DNA of 64,000 nucleotides, taken from Pezicula radicicola (lineage: Eukaryota > Ascomycota > Leotiomycetes > Helotiales > Dermateaceae). The notes below the pieces were generated by a model that had not been told where the DNA came from, did not search any database, and saw nothing but the letters and a program-made list of their open reading frames with translations. The stretch covers positions 815,295-879,294 of the forward strand of contig PDUO01000006.1 of assembly GCA_003008705.1 (NCBI GenBank), read 5' to 3'. Numbering within the stretch: position 1 is the first letter of the stretch; every line of letters begins with the position of its first letter. The translations under genes were made by a program, and so were the position numbers. Shown one piece after another: positions 48,628 through 60,990 of the stretch.

Positions 48628-49268
48628 TTCTAGAGATGACTTAGTCGTGTGAACAGAATGTAGAATATAAGTAAAAGTGGTCTAGGATGAGTGGATGAAG
48701 ATAGGTTGACAGTACGTTAGAATAAAGCTATTTATCAAGTGCAGTGGGCAGGAATAATGATTGTTTATCTAAAGCCCAAGAACTCCGCAATCTCCAGCAC
48801 GTACAGCATAAGACTGCAAGCTCCGGCATGTACCTTAAGTCCGCAAGATGACGGCATAAAATCCTACGCTCCACCTATCTTTGCTACTTTATTAGTGTCT
48901 CAGAGAGTTGCAAGTAGTAAAACTTAAAACTGCATAAACGCTACTCTGTCGTGCCAACCCAAAAGGGTTTGTACTCCGTCGATCTCGCATACTCCGCTCT
49001 GTAACGTTCTTATGTACGATTACCACTATTTTAATTATACGAACGTAGAAGCGATCTCTCTTTAGTTGTGCTTTTATAGCGCTCAATCTAGCGTTCATGT
49101 TCGGAAAGCCGAACCGAATCTTAACTCACTACCTCTGAACTCTAGTATTTTAATTCACCAAATTCGATCAGCTTAATCATATAGTGATATCCTAGCTATT
49201 TATATGTGTTTTGTGTAGACTATGTACCGTTATGCAGCTATTGAACATAATTAGAGAGCTACTGCACG
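48628..49268. other. Intergenic, repeat-flanked
   Basis: 640 bp upstream of the aldo-keto reductase, no gene seen. A short frame (48892-49098, minus) reads like degraded sequence. Confidence 0.35.
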
Positions 49269-50144
49269 TACAGTAACCGACCACAATTATCCGGACATTA
49301 CGAAGGCGTGGGCAAAAAGTATTCGGACACCCCTTAGACTAGGAAAAATCACGAAGCCTAAGGCTTTACATAGCCTTTAAACAACTATATACTATACTAT
49401 ACGCTCTTAATAGAATTTAAAAAAATTTCCAGATAATTAAAGATGTCTCTCTGTTCTGTTCAATTATAAGAAATTATAAGTTCAAGATTAGTACAAAAGC
49501 TACTATATAATTCGAAAAAGTATATATTATTACAGAGTTTGGTGTTCTTGTATTCTCGCTTAATGTGACCGGATACTTTTTGCCCTCGCCTTCGTACTGA
49601 TTTTACACCAAAATTCATACATTTCTAAAAGTAATATCTTTATAAATTAATTATTTAATAGTTATAAGGGTTTAAATAGTATTCTACTAGTCTAGGTATT
49701 CTTTTTAATTTTTAGAAAATTAAATATCTTAATTTTTCTATATAAAAGTTACTTTTTTTTACCAAAAAAAAAAGATTTCAACTTTAAATCCTTATATAAC
49801 TAGTAACTTTTATTAAATCTTTATAAAATTTTAATATTATCTATATTAATTAAATATATTTAAGTATTTAATAGGATTTTTATTTTTATTTATTAGAAGT
49901 ATATTATTTTTAATAATTTTTAAATAGTATATAAAAATATTAATATTTTATATTATTTATTAAATATAAGATATCTTTAATTCTAAAATTCTTAGAATTA
50001 AGTATATTAATTATTAAGTATTTTTCTTTTATATTACAAAGTTTTAGCTTTATTCCTTTTATAAGTAAAAAGTTATTATAATTTAAATATAGTAGGTGAG
50101 TTGTGGTAGGGTGGGTGTCCGGATAATTATAGTCTAGTACTGTA
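49269..50144. mobile_element. Non-autonomous Tc1/mariner-like element with a second TIR element inside
   Basis: Outer ends TACAGTAACCGACCACAATT (49269) and, on the other strand from 50144, TACAGTACTAGACTATAATT share about 29 bp continuing to ATCCGGACA. TACAGT...TATCCGGACA ends are characteristic of Tc1/mariner-type elements. A smaller inverted repeat lies at 49299-49597: both ends read TACGAAGGCGNGGGCAAAAAGTAT, about 30 bp. The remaining interior (about 49600-50095) is extremely AT-rich with no open frame. Confidence 0.72.
49600..50095. other. AT-rich block, RIP-like
   Basis: About 500 bp that is overwhelmingly A and T, rich in TTTAAT/TATTAA-type words, inside the TIR element. Compatible with repeat-induced point mutation, not proven. 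Confidence 0.5.
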
Positions 50145-50884
50145 CTAACAGTCCTCGCTTAATTTAAGGCTCTTGCTCGTCACTCCGAAGTACGTACAGC
50201 AAGGCTTATCAAGCTGATCAAATTTGGCCGTTAATCAGCTATAATCAATTATATTAGCAGAGGCCAGGAACAGTACGATTAACTTTGTTGCAGCAAGACT
50301 ACCGTCTCAGATCACAAGCAATTGTTGTTTAAGTGCCTGTTTTATGAAGGAGTGGAGTCGGGCTCTGCCGCAGCATAATTTAGTGCAAGGCCCATATAAA
50401 ATTACTGCTCGTCAGTAAAATCTTCCTCTCTTCATCAACAGCACGATTTTCATCGAAAGCTTCGTTTTTCCCACCCACCATCCCTATAGTCTATGTATAT
50501 AGTTAGTTTTAGCCCTATTACGGGAGCGTTTTGGCAGCAAACAGGCACCCTAGAGCATCATTTCCCATACAAATTAGGAGCAATTCGATGTTGCCGTATG
50601 GGCTAAAAGCTGCTCTGGGCGTGCCGGTTTAGGCGCTACACTCTGGCAAGGCACGAAATAAGACAATATTAAAACCGTTCATATTGATAATAGCGATTGA
50701 CTTGGTAAGTCAAAAATCTACGAACTAATTCGACGAAATGGGATGAATAAAAGACTGCTATAAGCCTCAAAAAAAAAAGTTATCACATTTATCACTTAAC
50801 TTTGAGTCTTTACATTGTTAGAGGCCTAAATCCATACATCCTACCGCGACATCCAGTAAACCACTGCCCTTTTAACCCAAGGCA
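50145..50884. other. Intergenic between TIR element and dead dehydratase
   Basis: 740 bp, no gene recognised; may include the former promoter of the pseudogene downstream. Confidence 0.35.
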
Positions 50885-52545
50885 TCGTAAATAGCATCGT
50901 CATAGCGAAGTTCAATTTTAAACCAATTATCTCGCCAGGAGAGATTCTGCTTATTACTGGAGTTAGTGGCTATATTGCAGGCTAAGTTGCAGACCAGGTT
51001 AGATTAAGAAGCTCTTTCAGGAAAAGTATGGGGCCAATAATTTTGAGTTAATATGTGTAGGTAACATAGTGAAGGAAGGAGCTTTTGACGATGCTGTTAA
51101 GGGTACGTGTAGGATCGAAAAATATGCGAAAGAAGATTGAAAATTATACTTAATTCGTTATCAATAAGAATGAAAACAAGCCCTTAAAATGCCTAGACTA
51201 ACATCCAAGCAGGCACTTCAGGCATTACCCACCTGGCAGCGAATACGGCTCTAACTCCCAGCCCAGATGTTACCCACAAATCACATGCCAAAACTATCGC
51301 ATGGGGTTTATCGTCATTTTAGTTTTATATTCGATACTTTTAATCCTTCTAGCTTCGTAGGATCTAGATCATACGCAAGCCATTTACATGACAAATCACC
51401 TATTTTGTACGAAGGACAGATTTTAAAGTAATAAGACTGGGCAAGCGGCCACAAATCACATGTAATACTAATATAACCTCATTTCCACTGCTCCCCATGG
51501 CCTCTAATTTGTGGAGGATCAGAGCACTAGTGGCTTGACCATTTGACATCAAAAACAGCTCAATTAGTATGGGAAACGACGCCCTTGCGATGCTCACTTC
51601 CTGTATATGTAGTGTAAAAATCCCCGTAGATTCAAGGGCCAGGATAATACAAGATTTCCCACAATTACCTATATTCATATATTTCATCACTTTCTACTTA
51701 TTGGTGCTCGAGGGTTCACAAAATCTGTCCTTCGTATGGTATTTGATATTAATTCGATGCCACTCATGTAGTATATATAGCCTACTACCTGTCGTAATTC
51801 AGAGGGCAAGTACTCACAATTCACTCATTTTATGCATATACCATTTCCACAATATCGAAGTTCAATACCAGAGCCCTACATCAGTGAAGCCATAGGTTCG
51901 GCAACCACTATTCTCAAGTCTGCTACGATAGAGGCTAAAATGAAGCTTGTGGTCTTGACATCGTCGTTTGCAGCGGCTAGTTCTGGAACTTTGAATACGA
52001 AGTACGAAGTTGCATCCACGGCATACAACGACATCATGGTTCCTATAGCCTATACCGAGCCTTTCAGCCCGGAAAAGACATTTATCGTATACGTGGCTTC
52101 GAAAGTGAAATCCGAGCAAACCACATGAGAGTAGGTTAAGCAAAATTAGCCTAGCTTTACTTCGAACACTGTTCTACCAAGTTTGAACTTTGGTAAAGGC
52201 ATCAGTAGAAAATTGGAGTCTACTGATTTTTTTGCCAAGTCTGTTACTCAACGGCGCCATTTCCGCAGTGTTACCTGTTCCACCTGGTAGGTTTCATTAA
52301 CAGAAAGATGGCAGAATGGTCTCATTGCATAGAAAGATGCTAACATTTAGCTTATCAGGATTTTTCATCGACGTCGTGGATGATTCAATGCTCCATTTTG
52401 GGGCTCTAATCCATCCTACGTGTTATAACGAGAGAATCTTTGGTATTGCTGAGTCGATCAATTGGAATGATGTCTTGATGGTCTTCAAAGAACTCTTCCC
52501 GCAGCGGGAGCTTCCTGAAGATATTCCCGGTTTGGGAAAGACCTG
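50885..52545 (+). pseudogene. Decayed NAD(P)-dependent epimerase/dehydratase (extended SDR), interrupted by a repeat
   Basis: Pieces of one extended short-chain dehydrogenase in correct order but different frames. They are ISPGEILLITGVSGYIAG (Rossmann TGxxGYIA) followed by a stop, LFQEKYGANNFELICVGNIV and KEGAFDDAVKG (about 50925-51105). After a 760-bp gap come IGSATTILKSAT, LVVLTSSFAAAS, then EPFSPEKTF, VYVASKVKSEQ (catalytic YxxxK) at about 51890-52125, then NTVLPSLNFGKGI, and finally FFIDVVDDSMLHFGALIHP with NERIFGIAESINWNDVL (about 52355-52545). The gap corresponds to the repeat at 51372-51868. Stops and frame changes confirm that it is dead. The family is that of fungal ketoreductase/cinnamoyl-CoA-reductase-like enzymes. 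Confidence 0.8.
51372..51868 (-). repeat. Dispersed repeat with nested TIR element, copy 2
   Basis: Reverse-orientation counterpart of 23235-23521: same ends (ATACGCAAGCC... and ...TTCAATAC), same flanking blocks, but the nested element (51408-51736) is 329 bp instead of 118. Its ends read TACGAAGGACAGATTTT on both sides. It sits in the dehydratase pseudogene. Confidence 0.75.
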
Positions 52546-53951
52546 AGTTACTCTCTGCCTCAGGACCGGGCGGAAACTCTGCTGAAAGGAATGGGGAAAC
52601 CTCGCTAGACCTCGCTTGAGGATAGCTTGGAAGGGGCCTTTGAGGGCATATGATCTGAGAAGCTAGATTACAAATGATTATTTCTGTTTCTATTGAGTAA
52701 AACCATGGTTCTATAGATTGGCGACTTCTGATATTGCGTATACGTATGGTTAATTTAGGCGTGCCTTCGAGAATCTAGCTTCCTGAGATCAGATATTACA
52801 CTCGCAGACGACCTGCTCAAATGACTAAAATTCATAATTCCTCTCCCGTTGTAATGCTCAAAGAAATGAGCAGAAATTAAATACTTACATGACTCTGCGC
52901 TTGCAATGACAATGATCTTCGCCTATTATTTTGATCATATCATGTGGCAGATAGACAGCAGAAAGCCTTCAAGGGTAACTCTACTGATACACCACTCTGG
53001 AATGACGATTTACCTATAACTTACCTAGTTTATATGATAAATATCTTTCTGTTTCCTAGATACTGGGATTTATTTATATCGTCTCAAGAGTTTAGGCAGA
53101 ATCAATCGATACTAAAGAACGGCAAGTCGCACACCCCCCCCCCCCTCTTTGCCTTAAAAAGGCGTGTATATATAAGTATAAGTATATTATTTAAGTTAAG
53201 CACGAAGCTCCTATTTAAAGTCCTTCTCTCGACGTATTAAAAACCATCTTACTAACCACTTATCACCTTTTCCCCCTCTATCTTTTTACACAACTCCAAC
53301 TTATTAAATTTTTTCATCCTATGAATCATATACTGTCGTAAAGATAGGTTGAAGTTGAGTGGCAATTTCCGGTGCCTACGCTAAATAGATTTTATAGTAT
53401 ATGCTAGATTTTATTATACTTGATATTTCTCTACTAAACTGTCTTTAAAGTTTACCACGAAAACTAACCTCGTCAAGGTCAATTTCAATTAGCTTAATTT
53501 TGACTATATTTAGCTAAGAATTTGGAATTATAAAGAACAGTGATTGATAACTATATTTTGAAAGGCTTGAGGTCTTTATATCTACTGATAAAACGAGTAA
53601 AGGGAGCCTAATCAACTCGAAATAGACTCTTAGTGCTTTGTAGGTGCCTACGGGTACCTATTTTAGACTGACAATTTCTGTCTAGAACCTGAGCAGTCGC
53701 TGTTTTCATTTAAGTAGAGGGCGAGAATTCCCAAGCTAGAACCTGAGTCAGTCTACGCACAAACAATATATCCGTTTCGGACAGACCGTTGGTAATCTAA
53801 TTTGCTCCCTTGCAACCGGGAATTATATCCAATTCTATTACTGCGAGATTATTGAAGATATTTTGCCAAACATACTTGCTTTCTCCAAAGACATTGCCAC
53901 CCAACCCACACGCCTCCTAACACTTTTCTCGGGTTCATTCGCCTTAGATCT
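52546..53951. other. Intergenic, AT-rich with low-complexity tracts
   Basis: 1.4 kb without genes. Contains a run of 11 C at 53134-53144 and a short direct repeat CTAGAACCTGAG at about 53682 and 53738. Confidence 0.45.
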
Positions 53952-55323
53952 TCAGTGTCCTTCATCAAAGAGAAGAGCAAGCATATTCTCTTCTCTCACT
54001 TCTTCGGTATGCCTGTAAAGTATATATCTGCCAGTGAAAGAGGGTTGCTCATAATTGTAATCCCTCCCTGGCCCCAACAAATCTTTATCGTCATAATTCC
54101 AAGCACCACGGCTGCTCCAGTGGTTAGAGTCCAATAATTCTTGCTCGTGCAACTCAAAAAAATAGTCCAAAAACTTAAGAGGGCCACCGCTAAATCCCAT
54201 ACGCAACATATCATACTGCCTTATCAATTCCTTAAGTTGATTATTAAATTCTTCTTCTTCACTTTCAATCTCCTGTCGATCCTCTTCAAGAATTTGCTGC
54301 TCAGGGGATTTCGCTTTTACACAAGTGTGGGTCATTCCAAGCCGGTCGAAAATCTCTGCTATAGCAAAAGTGCGTACTTCCTTTTCCACAGTTTCCGTTG
54401 GCCATTGAAGACATAGTATAAAAGAGTGTAATATAGCTCTTCCGTTCCGACAATATTGCCGCGGTATTGCTGTTATCGGTGTAAATCCGCCTGGGGAACA
54501 CCTGCAGCAAAAGTTTGTGATATTTGGCACATCAAATCCGACTTCCAGAAGCTTTGCACATAGCTCGGAATCTGGAGCATCTAAAGGCGGAGTGAAAAAA
54601 CCTTCTAAGGCTAGAAAGTGGCCCGCAGTCAGACCTGAGTCCCTATGGCGTGCTGATATACTGGCTCCACTTTCGACGAGGACTCTAGCGACTTGAAAAC
54701 GGGACAAATAGCAAGCCTTCATAAGCGGTGTATACCCAGAGTTATCTCGTGAATTAAGACCAGGAAAACCCCCTGAAATGAGTTTCTCCAGGAGGAGCAC
54801 TGAAGATTTTTCGGGTAGCCGGTTGTAGGCAACATCTTGATATAACCCTATATTTTCTAAAGAGTTCTTCTGGCGAAGGGCCTATCCATATATTTAGTAA
54901 TCCTTTCTGCCTTTCGATTTCATCCAATGCACTAGTGATCCTGGCTTCTCTCTTTACTGTGAGTATTTTCTTCCACAGTTTGAGCCCACTACTATCTTTC
55001 ACCCCTTCCAACATTTCTTCGAGTATATCTTGCAAGGCTCGAGCTTGAGTTGTGCAGTCTAATAGTGCTGCTTCGGCCCAGGAAATCTCTAGATTCGTTG
55101 ACGACAGCGAAGGCGTAGAGAGGACTCGTATCGCATCTAATTGTTGCATAAACTCTGCCAGGGCGACAAGTTGCTGTATCTGATTGAGCCATCCTTTAAC
55201 TTTGTCTGGAGCGTCTTGGATCCTTAAGCAGAGCCTGGATCCGAGTAGGAGAATCTGTACGCCCACTTCCGCACATTGCACGCCTGCAGCCACGACTCCC
55301 AACAAGGTAACTGCCTCTGCCAT
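53952..55323 (-). pseudogene. Ankyrin protein with STAND-type N-terminal domain, broken by a frameshift
   Basis: The N-terminal part (55323 down to about 54870) begins MAEAVTLLGVVAAGVQCAE, a hydrophobic helix, then helical blocks WLNQIQQLVALAEFMQQL and RALQDILEEML. This is the kind of start seen in fungal STAND/NLR-like and ankyrin proteins. The C-terminal part, in the next frame (about 54880-53952), continues NSLENIGLYQDVAYNRLPEK, an ankyrin repeat (NSGYTPLMKACYLSRFQVAR then VLVESGASI), a Cys-rich patch and an acidic tail. There is no NACHT domain. The two frames overlap between 54886 (a TAG) and 54754 and no intron with a GT donor joins them, so a one-base indel near 54865-54886 has broken the gene, unless it is a sequence error. 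Without the break it would be about 455 aa. Confidence 0.7.
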
Positions 55324-58300
55324 ATTAGATCGAGTATGGCCCTGCCTATATAGTATCGGAAATGATGGTTACAAGTAAGAGTGTCGGTATTTTGAAAATT
55401 TGAAAGTTGGGAGGCGTGGAATAGCATTTGGGAGAAAGCGAAGAGCTTCTTCTTGTAATAGTGCCTTGCAAGAGGCTCTTTTTCATTCTAAAGCTTCGGC
55501 CTCATCTGCCTTGCTGCTTAAAATTACACCGATATGCACGAATTGTGTTATTTTATCAAATTTTTGTTTGTAGTACTTTTTTTTATACCAACTTTTTTAA
55601 ATATATAAATCTAATTATTTCTTGTTATATATAGCATTTTATATTAATACTAATAGATACATATAATATATATTATTCTTTTTATAATTCTTACTAACTT
55701 TTATTTAGTTTACTAATATATATTAATTAATATTAAATAAAATAGATTTTTTTTTGCCTTAATGTTCTTCGGAATTTACTTAAAATTTAAGGTTTAACCC
55801 CTTGTTAGGCTAATATCTTAGAAAAGTATATAGATTTTCTACTTTAAAAGTATACTTTAAAAAGAAGTTTATAGAATAAAGTACTTATATTTAAATGTAT
55901 ATAAAAAAATCTCTTTTTTATATAGAATTATAAAGGGTTTGTAAGCGAATTTTAAGGAACTATTAGAATAGATTTATTCTAATAATTAATCTATTAAATA
56001 AAATAAATAAAAAATCTCTTAATTTATTCTTTATATTAAAAATAACTTATTTTAAAAGAATTAAAATATTACCTCTTAAGTTCCTATTATTGTATTAGAT
56101 TTTAAAAATATAAGAAAATTATTACTATAAAAAAAGGTTTCGTGTATATAGGTGTATTGAATTCGCGTGATTTGCTAGCTTAACTGATCTCCTTGACTTA
56201 ATTTTTCTGATTTTAGCTAGCGGCAGCTGCAGCCGAGGGGCCCAAACGGGTCACGTTCGGTTTAGTCCAAAGAGGGAAATAGAAAATGTTATGTCGAGAT
56301 TCTAACTTTAAATTCGCTGTATCAAGGCTTGCAAATAGGCATTAATGTATAAGATATTATTAGTACTTTAGACAAACTCTATACGGGCTGTAATTAAAAT
56401 ATAGAGATATAGTTAATGGGGTTGATTAATCGACGGGATAGAGACAATTGGGAATGATTTTATTTTAAATTAAATCGATTTAAATTGTGCTACATTAGAT
56501 CGGGGCAAGGCTGATGAAAGTGAAATACGTGTAATTTAAAGCAAGGATACATAGATGAAGACAAAGAACAGATAAGGCGATACGTAGGCGGATAAAAAGC
56601 GATGTATTAATCCGACTTGCAAATGAAACCCCTTAGATAACAGAGGTCCAAACGTTAAATTTCTGCGGTATTCCGTTCAGTATCGATCGAAATGTACGCA
56701 CATAGCAAGATAGCTGCTATGAAAGATTCTCTACTTGAGGCTGGCTATACCACGGACAGTCCGTTTGTCTGTAACCCTCTAAATGCATATATAAGGCTAA
56801 CCAAGTCCTATATAGTTGTGTTCATATCTCCTACTACCGGTACGCAGGCGTTGTTAGTTGCATTGGAATAAGCAGAGTATTGTGATGGCGTTATTATTGG
56901 CTTCGGTTTGCGGGGACACCCAAACCATGAGATGTGCATTTGGCGGAGAAGATTGTGGAAATAATTAGGGAGCATCCAAAACATCCAAAGATCCTATTTA
57001 ATTGGGACATCCCTTCTTCTCTAGACTCATGTCATAGAGCAGTCGGGCGCGCTTAAACTGTCATTATTGTTTGTCGAAGATCTGCATTAAGAGTTGTTTA
57101 ATATAAATGTAGTGAAGTCTTAATAGAACAATATACTAAGAATTATTTGCTTCCAACAATGTAGCGACATAACGTTTCACTGATAGTCCTCTAAATTGAG
57201 GAAAGAAGACTAGAATCGGTACAATGGCGGTTATTACAATCATATTATGACACACGATTATTATTTAATTTTGGTAGGTATTGAGTACTAATAGCCAATG
57301 GTAAGCTACGAAGAATCACTCTTTCTGTTCAATATTGTTTCTATAGTCAGTCGCTTGTATTAACAGCGTCGCTTAGATCACAAGTGTTGCATTGCATAGA
57401 AACAACTCTGTTAATATAAGCTCCAATGTGACTACTTTAAAAAACTTGAAAGATGAGGTTGAAAACGTTGGAAATATCTCCCAGTCATTTATGTGTGACT
57501 AATGTGCGGGGAAAACAAGGCGGGTAAAGTATGCTGCAAGAAGGATTGGAATCTAGGTGGCTGCTCCCCCAGAAAGTCAAATATTAGTCTGCGTGAACAA
57601 TGTCCGGTTATTTAATATAGGTCGAAGTAGACATGTATGGGGGATTGCCAGATTAGTGATCCCCGAGGCTTTGATCCAAATGAGGATCCTCCGAAGGGAG
57701 CATTGGGGGCTACGGAGTTCAAAGCAACGGTTCAAAAGTTTTCATAATCTTGCGATTCAGGTCGAACAGAAAATGCTACGAAATCAGTGTTAAAATGATC
57801 TTTAGGAAACTTGTAATGGTTGAACCAGAGAATCTATGATATCACGTGGTGGGGATTAACAAGCGACCGTGCAGAACTTGCTCTTGAGACAGCGTACGCA
57901 GCCTTCTATGACAGTGCAAGTTCCAGATACGCTCCTCTAACTTGTGTTCGGATGATCGAGCTGAGTTGAGGGTTGTAATTCCAACAACATTGCTATTCAA
58001 ATTTGCACGTGACTAAGCACAGGCCTACAAAAAGTGGCTCTTCTCGGCCCTGATGTTTTGTATCAACTCCTGTCTCCTTCAACCTCGACCCGGCTGCTCT
58101 TTGCCGATTCAATCATGTCACTCTCTTGCAGCATGGAAACACCGGTGAACTCGTCATCGTAAAGAGGAGGCCCTGTTAAGCTTGTCTTTAGACTATGTAC
58201 GAATCTTTCATGCTTTCCAGCGACTCGATTTCACCCTCGTCGTCCAGCCTCGTCTAGTCTCCTCCAATCCGGATGTCAAAGCTGTCGGTTCACCTCATCT

Positions 58301-59148
58301 TCTATTGCATCGCCGCGGGAGCCCTGCCGATTTTCCTATTACCATTGCTGTTATTCTTTTATGCGATTTGGCGAAGCGACGACGGGAAACAGAAGCGGCT
58401 CTGACATTTGAACAATTGGATAGCTGGAGCGGCAGCAAATCCACTGTCTGACCAGTGCTCTCCACGCGCGTATGCCTGTTTTACGGTGGTTTCAATTGGG
58501 TCAGTGCGGAGTCCATGCTGCGCGATTTGCCAGCGCAACTTGTTCATCCCATCGCTCGTTAAGCAAGCTGCATTAGGGCTGATCCGCAAGATGTTACAAC
58601 GTAGATGTTCTGATGGCGTTTCTTGCCAAGTTTCTTGGCTTCGCTTAGCCTTTTTCGTACATCCGTACTCAGACTTGTTTTCGAACAGTCAAAAATCGGG
58701 GGCGCATTCGTTTGACATCCTTTGGTCTCCTTGATCCGAGTCGAGTATGTGCGCTATCTGGTTGTGGCCTCCGGTTTCTGCTTCCTTCGCCATAAGAAGG
58801 AGAAGCCGCCTGCTTTTGGATGTTACTTTTTTATAACTTGGAAGCTTTTTTTCTAGGACTACCCCCTTTTGGTTTTTTCTGTTTGGCGTTTATTGCAGCC
58901 GTTCTTAAGTCAACATTGAGTGTTGCCAAGCCTATCCTTTAATAATTGGCCGGCTCCAAGTTCTTTTACGTTATCCTGTTTTCCCACACACCTGTATAGA
59001 AAGCATTGCGGAAGGCACATGATAAATACCTCTCAGTCTTGCTTTTATTGTTTGTAATGGAAGTCTGAATTGGTGCTGGTTCCCATTCCGTACCCCCTTG
59101 CTTCGATCGAACGCCAAAAATATATATAATCTTAATCAACCCTTGAAG
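55324..59148. other. Long gene-free region including an AT-rich block
   Basis: 3.8 kb. About 55560-56150 is extremely AT-rich (RIP-like). The rest holds no supported gene; open frames at 57557-57793 and 58182-58734 lack coding signals. Pyrimidine-rich tracts at about 58060-58270 may belong to the promoter or leader of the GH76 gene. Confidence 0.45.
59119..59131 (+). promoter_or_regulatory. TATA-like box near GH76 gene
   Basis: TATATATAAT only about 20-30 bp before the first ATG (59149). If it is the working TATA box, transcription might start close to or after this ATG and translation could begin at 59179, which still leaves a signal peptide. Confidence 0.35.
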
Positions 59149-60414
59149 ATGTTCCGAACATTGTTCTCTACCTTCCGTATGGTGCTTCCTATGGTGGCCA
59201 TCAATCAACTCGTCTTGGTTGCTGCTGTGGATTATACCGCCAATACTGAAGCCGCCCTCGCTACATTGCAGCAGTGGTACAACAACACGAACGGTCTATG
59301 GGTTCCATCCACCGGTTGGTGGAACAGCGCAAACTGCTTGACAATGTTGGGCGATTTAGCAGCTGTCGATTCAAATGTCCAGTCCAACATCACTGCGGTA
59401 TTCGCTAAAACCTTCTCTCTTGCTCAAACTTACAACCTTAAAATGGTCAAAGTCGTCACGGCCGATTTCAACGTGGAGTCATTCTACGACACGCCTGTCC
59501 CAGCTGGCATGGATCTGGCCATTGCTGCTGCAAACACGACTGAAGCCACCAATGGCACCAATCCAGTTGGATTTCTGAATGGTTTTTACGACGATGAGGG
59601 TTGGTGGGCTCTAGGATGGATTCAAGCTTACGATGTGACGAAGAACCAAGAATATCTCGATATGGCAGCCGATATTTTTGAGGATATGAAGAACGGAAGC
59701 ACCACTCCATGTGGTGGTGGTATTTGGTGGGACAAGGCCAATACCTACGTAAACGCCGTAGCTAACGAGCTCTACCTTTCCGTGGGCGCTCATCTGGCAA
59801 ATCGGATGAGCAACAAGGCGTACTACACAAACATAGCCGTTCAACAGTGGAACTGGCTTCAAGGAAGTGGCATGATAAATTCAAAGAGCCTCTTCAACGA
59901 TGGTCTGGTGCTCGATACATGCAAAAACAACAACGGCACAGTATGGAGTTATAACCAGGGCGTCATTCTGGGAGCTCTAGTAGAGCTTAACACCGCGCAA
60001 CCTAACGGATCCTATCTAACTATAGCCTCAACCATTGCCAAAGCAGCCATCGCACAACTTGGAGACTCCAACGGCGTTCTTCATGACCCTTGCGAACCCA
60101 ACTGCGGAGCGGATGGAAACCAATTCAAAGGAATATTCATGCGAAATCTGCAACGTCTACAAACTGCGAGCCCCGATAATACGTACTTGGAGTTTATGGC
60201 TACGAACGCGGCGAGTATTTGGGCTAACGATCGCGATACAAACAACCAGTTAGGAGTCGTTTGGAGCGGATTTACTGGGACTCCGACGGCCGCTACACAG
60301 AGTAGTGCTATGGACGCTTTGGTTGCTGCAGTGGCTTTCAAGGATAGCTTGGCGAATGGTATTATTTCTCGAACAAGGAGCAGGCAGGATTCATATCGGT
60401 CTCGAAAATACTAG
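59149..60414 (+). CDS. Glycoside hydrolase family 76, secreted endo-alpha-1,6-mannanase-like
   Basis: A 421-aa single-exon protein of the GH76 family (alpha-1,6-mannan hydrolases; the fungal Dfg5/Dcw1 proteins act in cell-wall GPI-protein crosslinking). Signal peptide about 1-26. Landmarks: GLWVPSTGWWNSANCL (49-64), the paired catalytic aspartates in FYDDEGWWALGWI (146-158; Asp148-Asp149), CGGGIWWD, YVNAVANELYL, FNDGLVLD, NNGTVWSYNQGVILGAL and GIFMRNL. Multiple N-glycosylation sequons. Unlike Dfg5/Dcw1 it shows no hydrophobic GPI-anchor tail; it ends in a basic SRTRSRQD stretch, so it is probably released or wall-bound. Possible start at 59149 or the in-frame ATGs at 59179 and 59191. Neighbourhood is repetitive, but the coding sequence is intact. 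Confidence 0.92.
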   Translation: MFRTLFSTFRMVLPMVAINQLVLVAAVDYTANTEAALATLQQWYNNTNGLWVPSTGWWNSANCLTMLGDLAAVDSNVQSNITAVFAKTFSLAQTYNLKMVKVVTADFNVESFYDTPVPAGMDLAIAAANTTEATNGTNPVGFLNGFYDDEGWWALGWIQAYDVTKNQEYLDMAADIFEDMKNGSTTPCGGGIWWDKANTYVNAVANELYLSVGAHLANRMSNKAYYTNIAVQQWNWLQGSGMINSKSLFNDGLVLDTCKNNNGTVWSYNQGVILGALVELNTAQPNGSYLTIASTIAKAAIAQLGDSNGVLHDPCEPNCGADGNQFKGIFMRNLQRLQTASPDNTYLEFMATNAASIWANDRDTNNQLGVVWSGFTGTPTAATQSSAMDALVAAVAFKDSLANGIISRTRSRQDSYRSRKY

Positions 60415-60990
60415 GAGGTTTTTTTTTATAGCAGAATCACGGCCACCATTACCACCAACCATGGTTCATGGGGAAAGAGGGCAAAAAGGCGCTGATGGAT
60501 ACCACGATTGATCATGATGCATTTAAATCAGGGTTTCTGATGACCTGGCATATATTTTGGCGTTATTAGGAGTTAGAGACAGGGAGAGAGACTCGGCGTT
60601 TATCAAGCATTAGAAACGATGTATATTAGTAGAAAGGTGTATACCACATGATGCGAACGAAAGCAATAGGTATAACAGCTATTATTTCGCTGTTCGCTAA
60701 CATAAGATACTCTGTCTTCGCAACGAGATGTAACAAGTAATAGCGCTTTCTCATGCAGAATGCTATCGGGTATTCAATTTCACGTGGCTATGATACCGAC
60801 TGCAGAACAATCGCAAATACTTCAAGAATCTTAGCGATTTATTAACAGATCGTTGGGCCAAGCGTTTGAAGATACGAGTAGGTTAAGGGCAATCCCAGAA
60901 TCTAAAGCTCAAGTAAAGCCATAACACAATCCTCACATCTCAAAACTTCCTTACCCTCAAAATCTCGAGGCTAGGTATCATTAATGGTCT
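60415..60990. other. Intergenic, GH76 3' flank
   Basis: 575 bp, no gene seen. Confidence 0.35.

Noticed and set aside
58273..58404. 43-codon ORF with one hydrophobic helix and a basic tail
   Set aside because: Could be a tiny membrane protein, but short hydrophobic frames arise easily in pyrimidine-rich leaders such as this.
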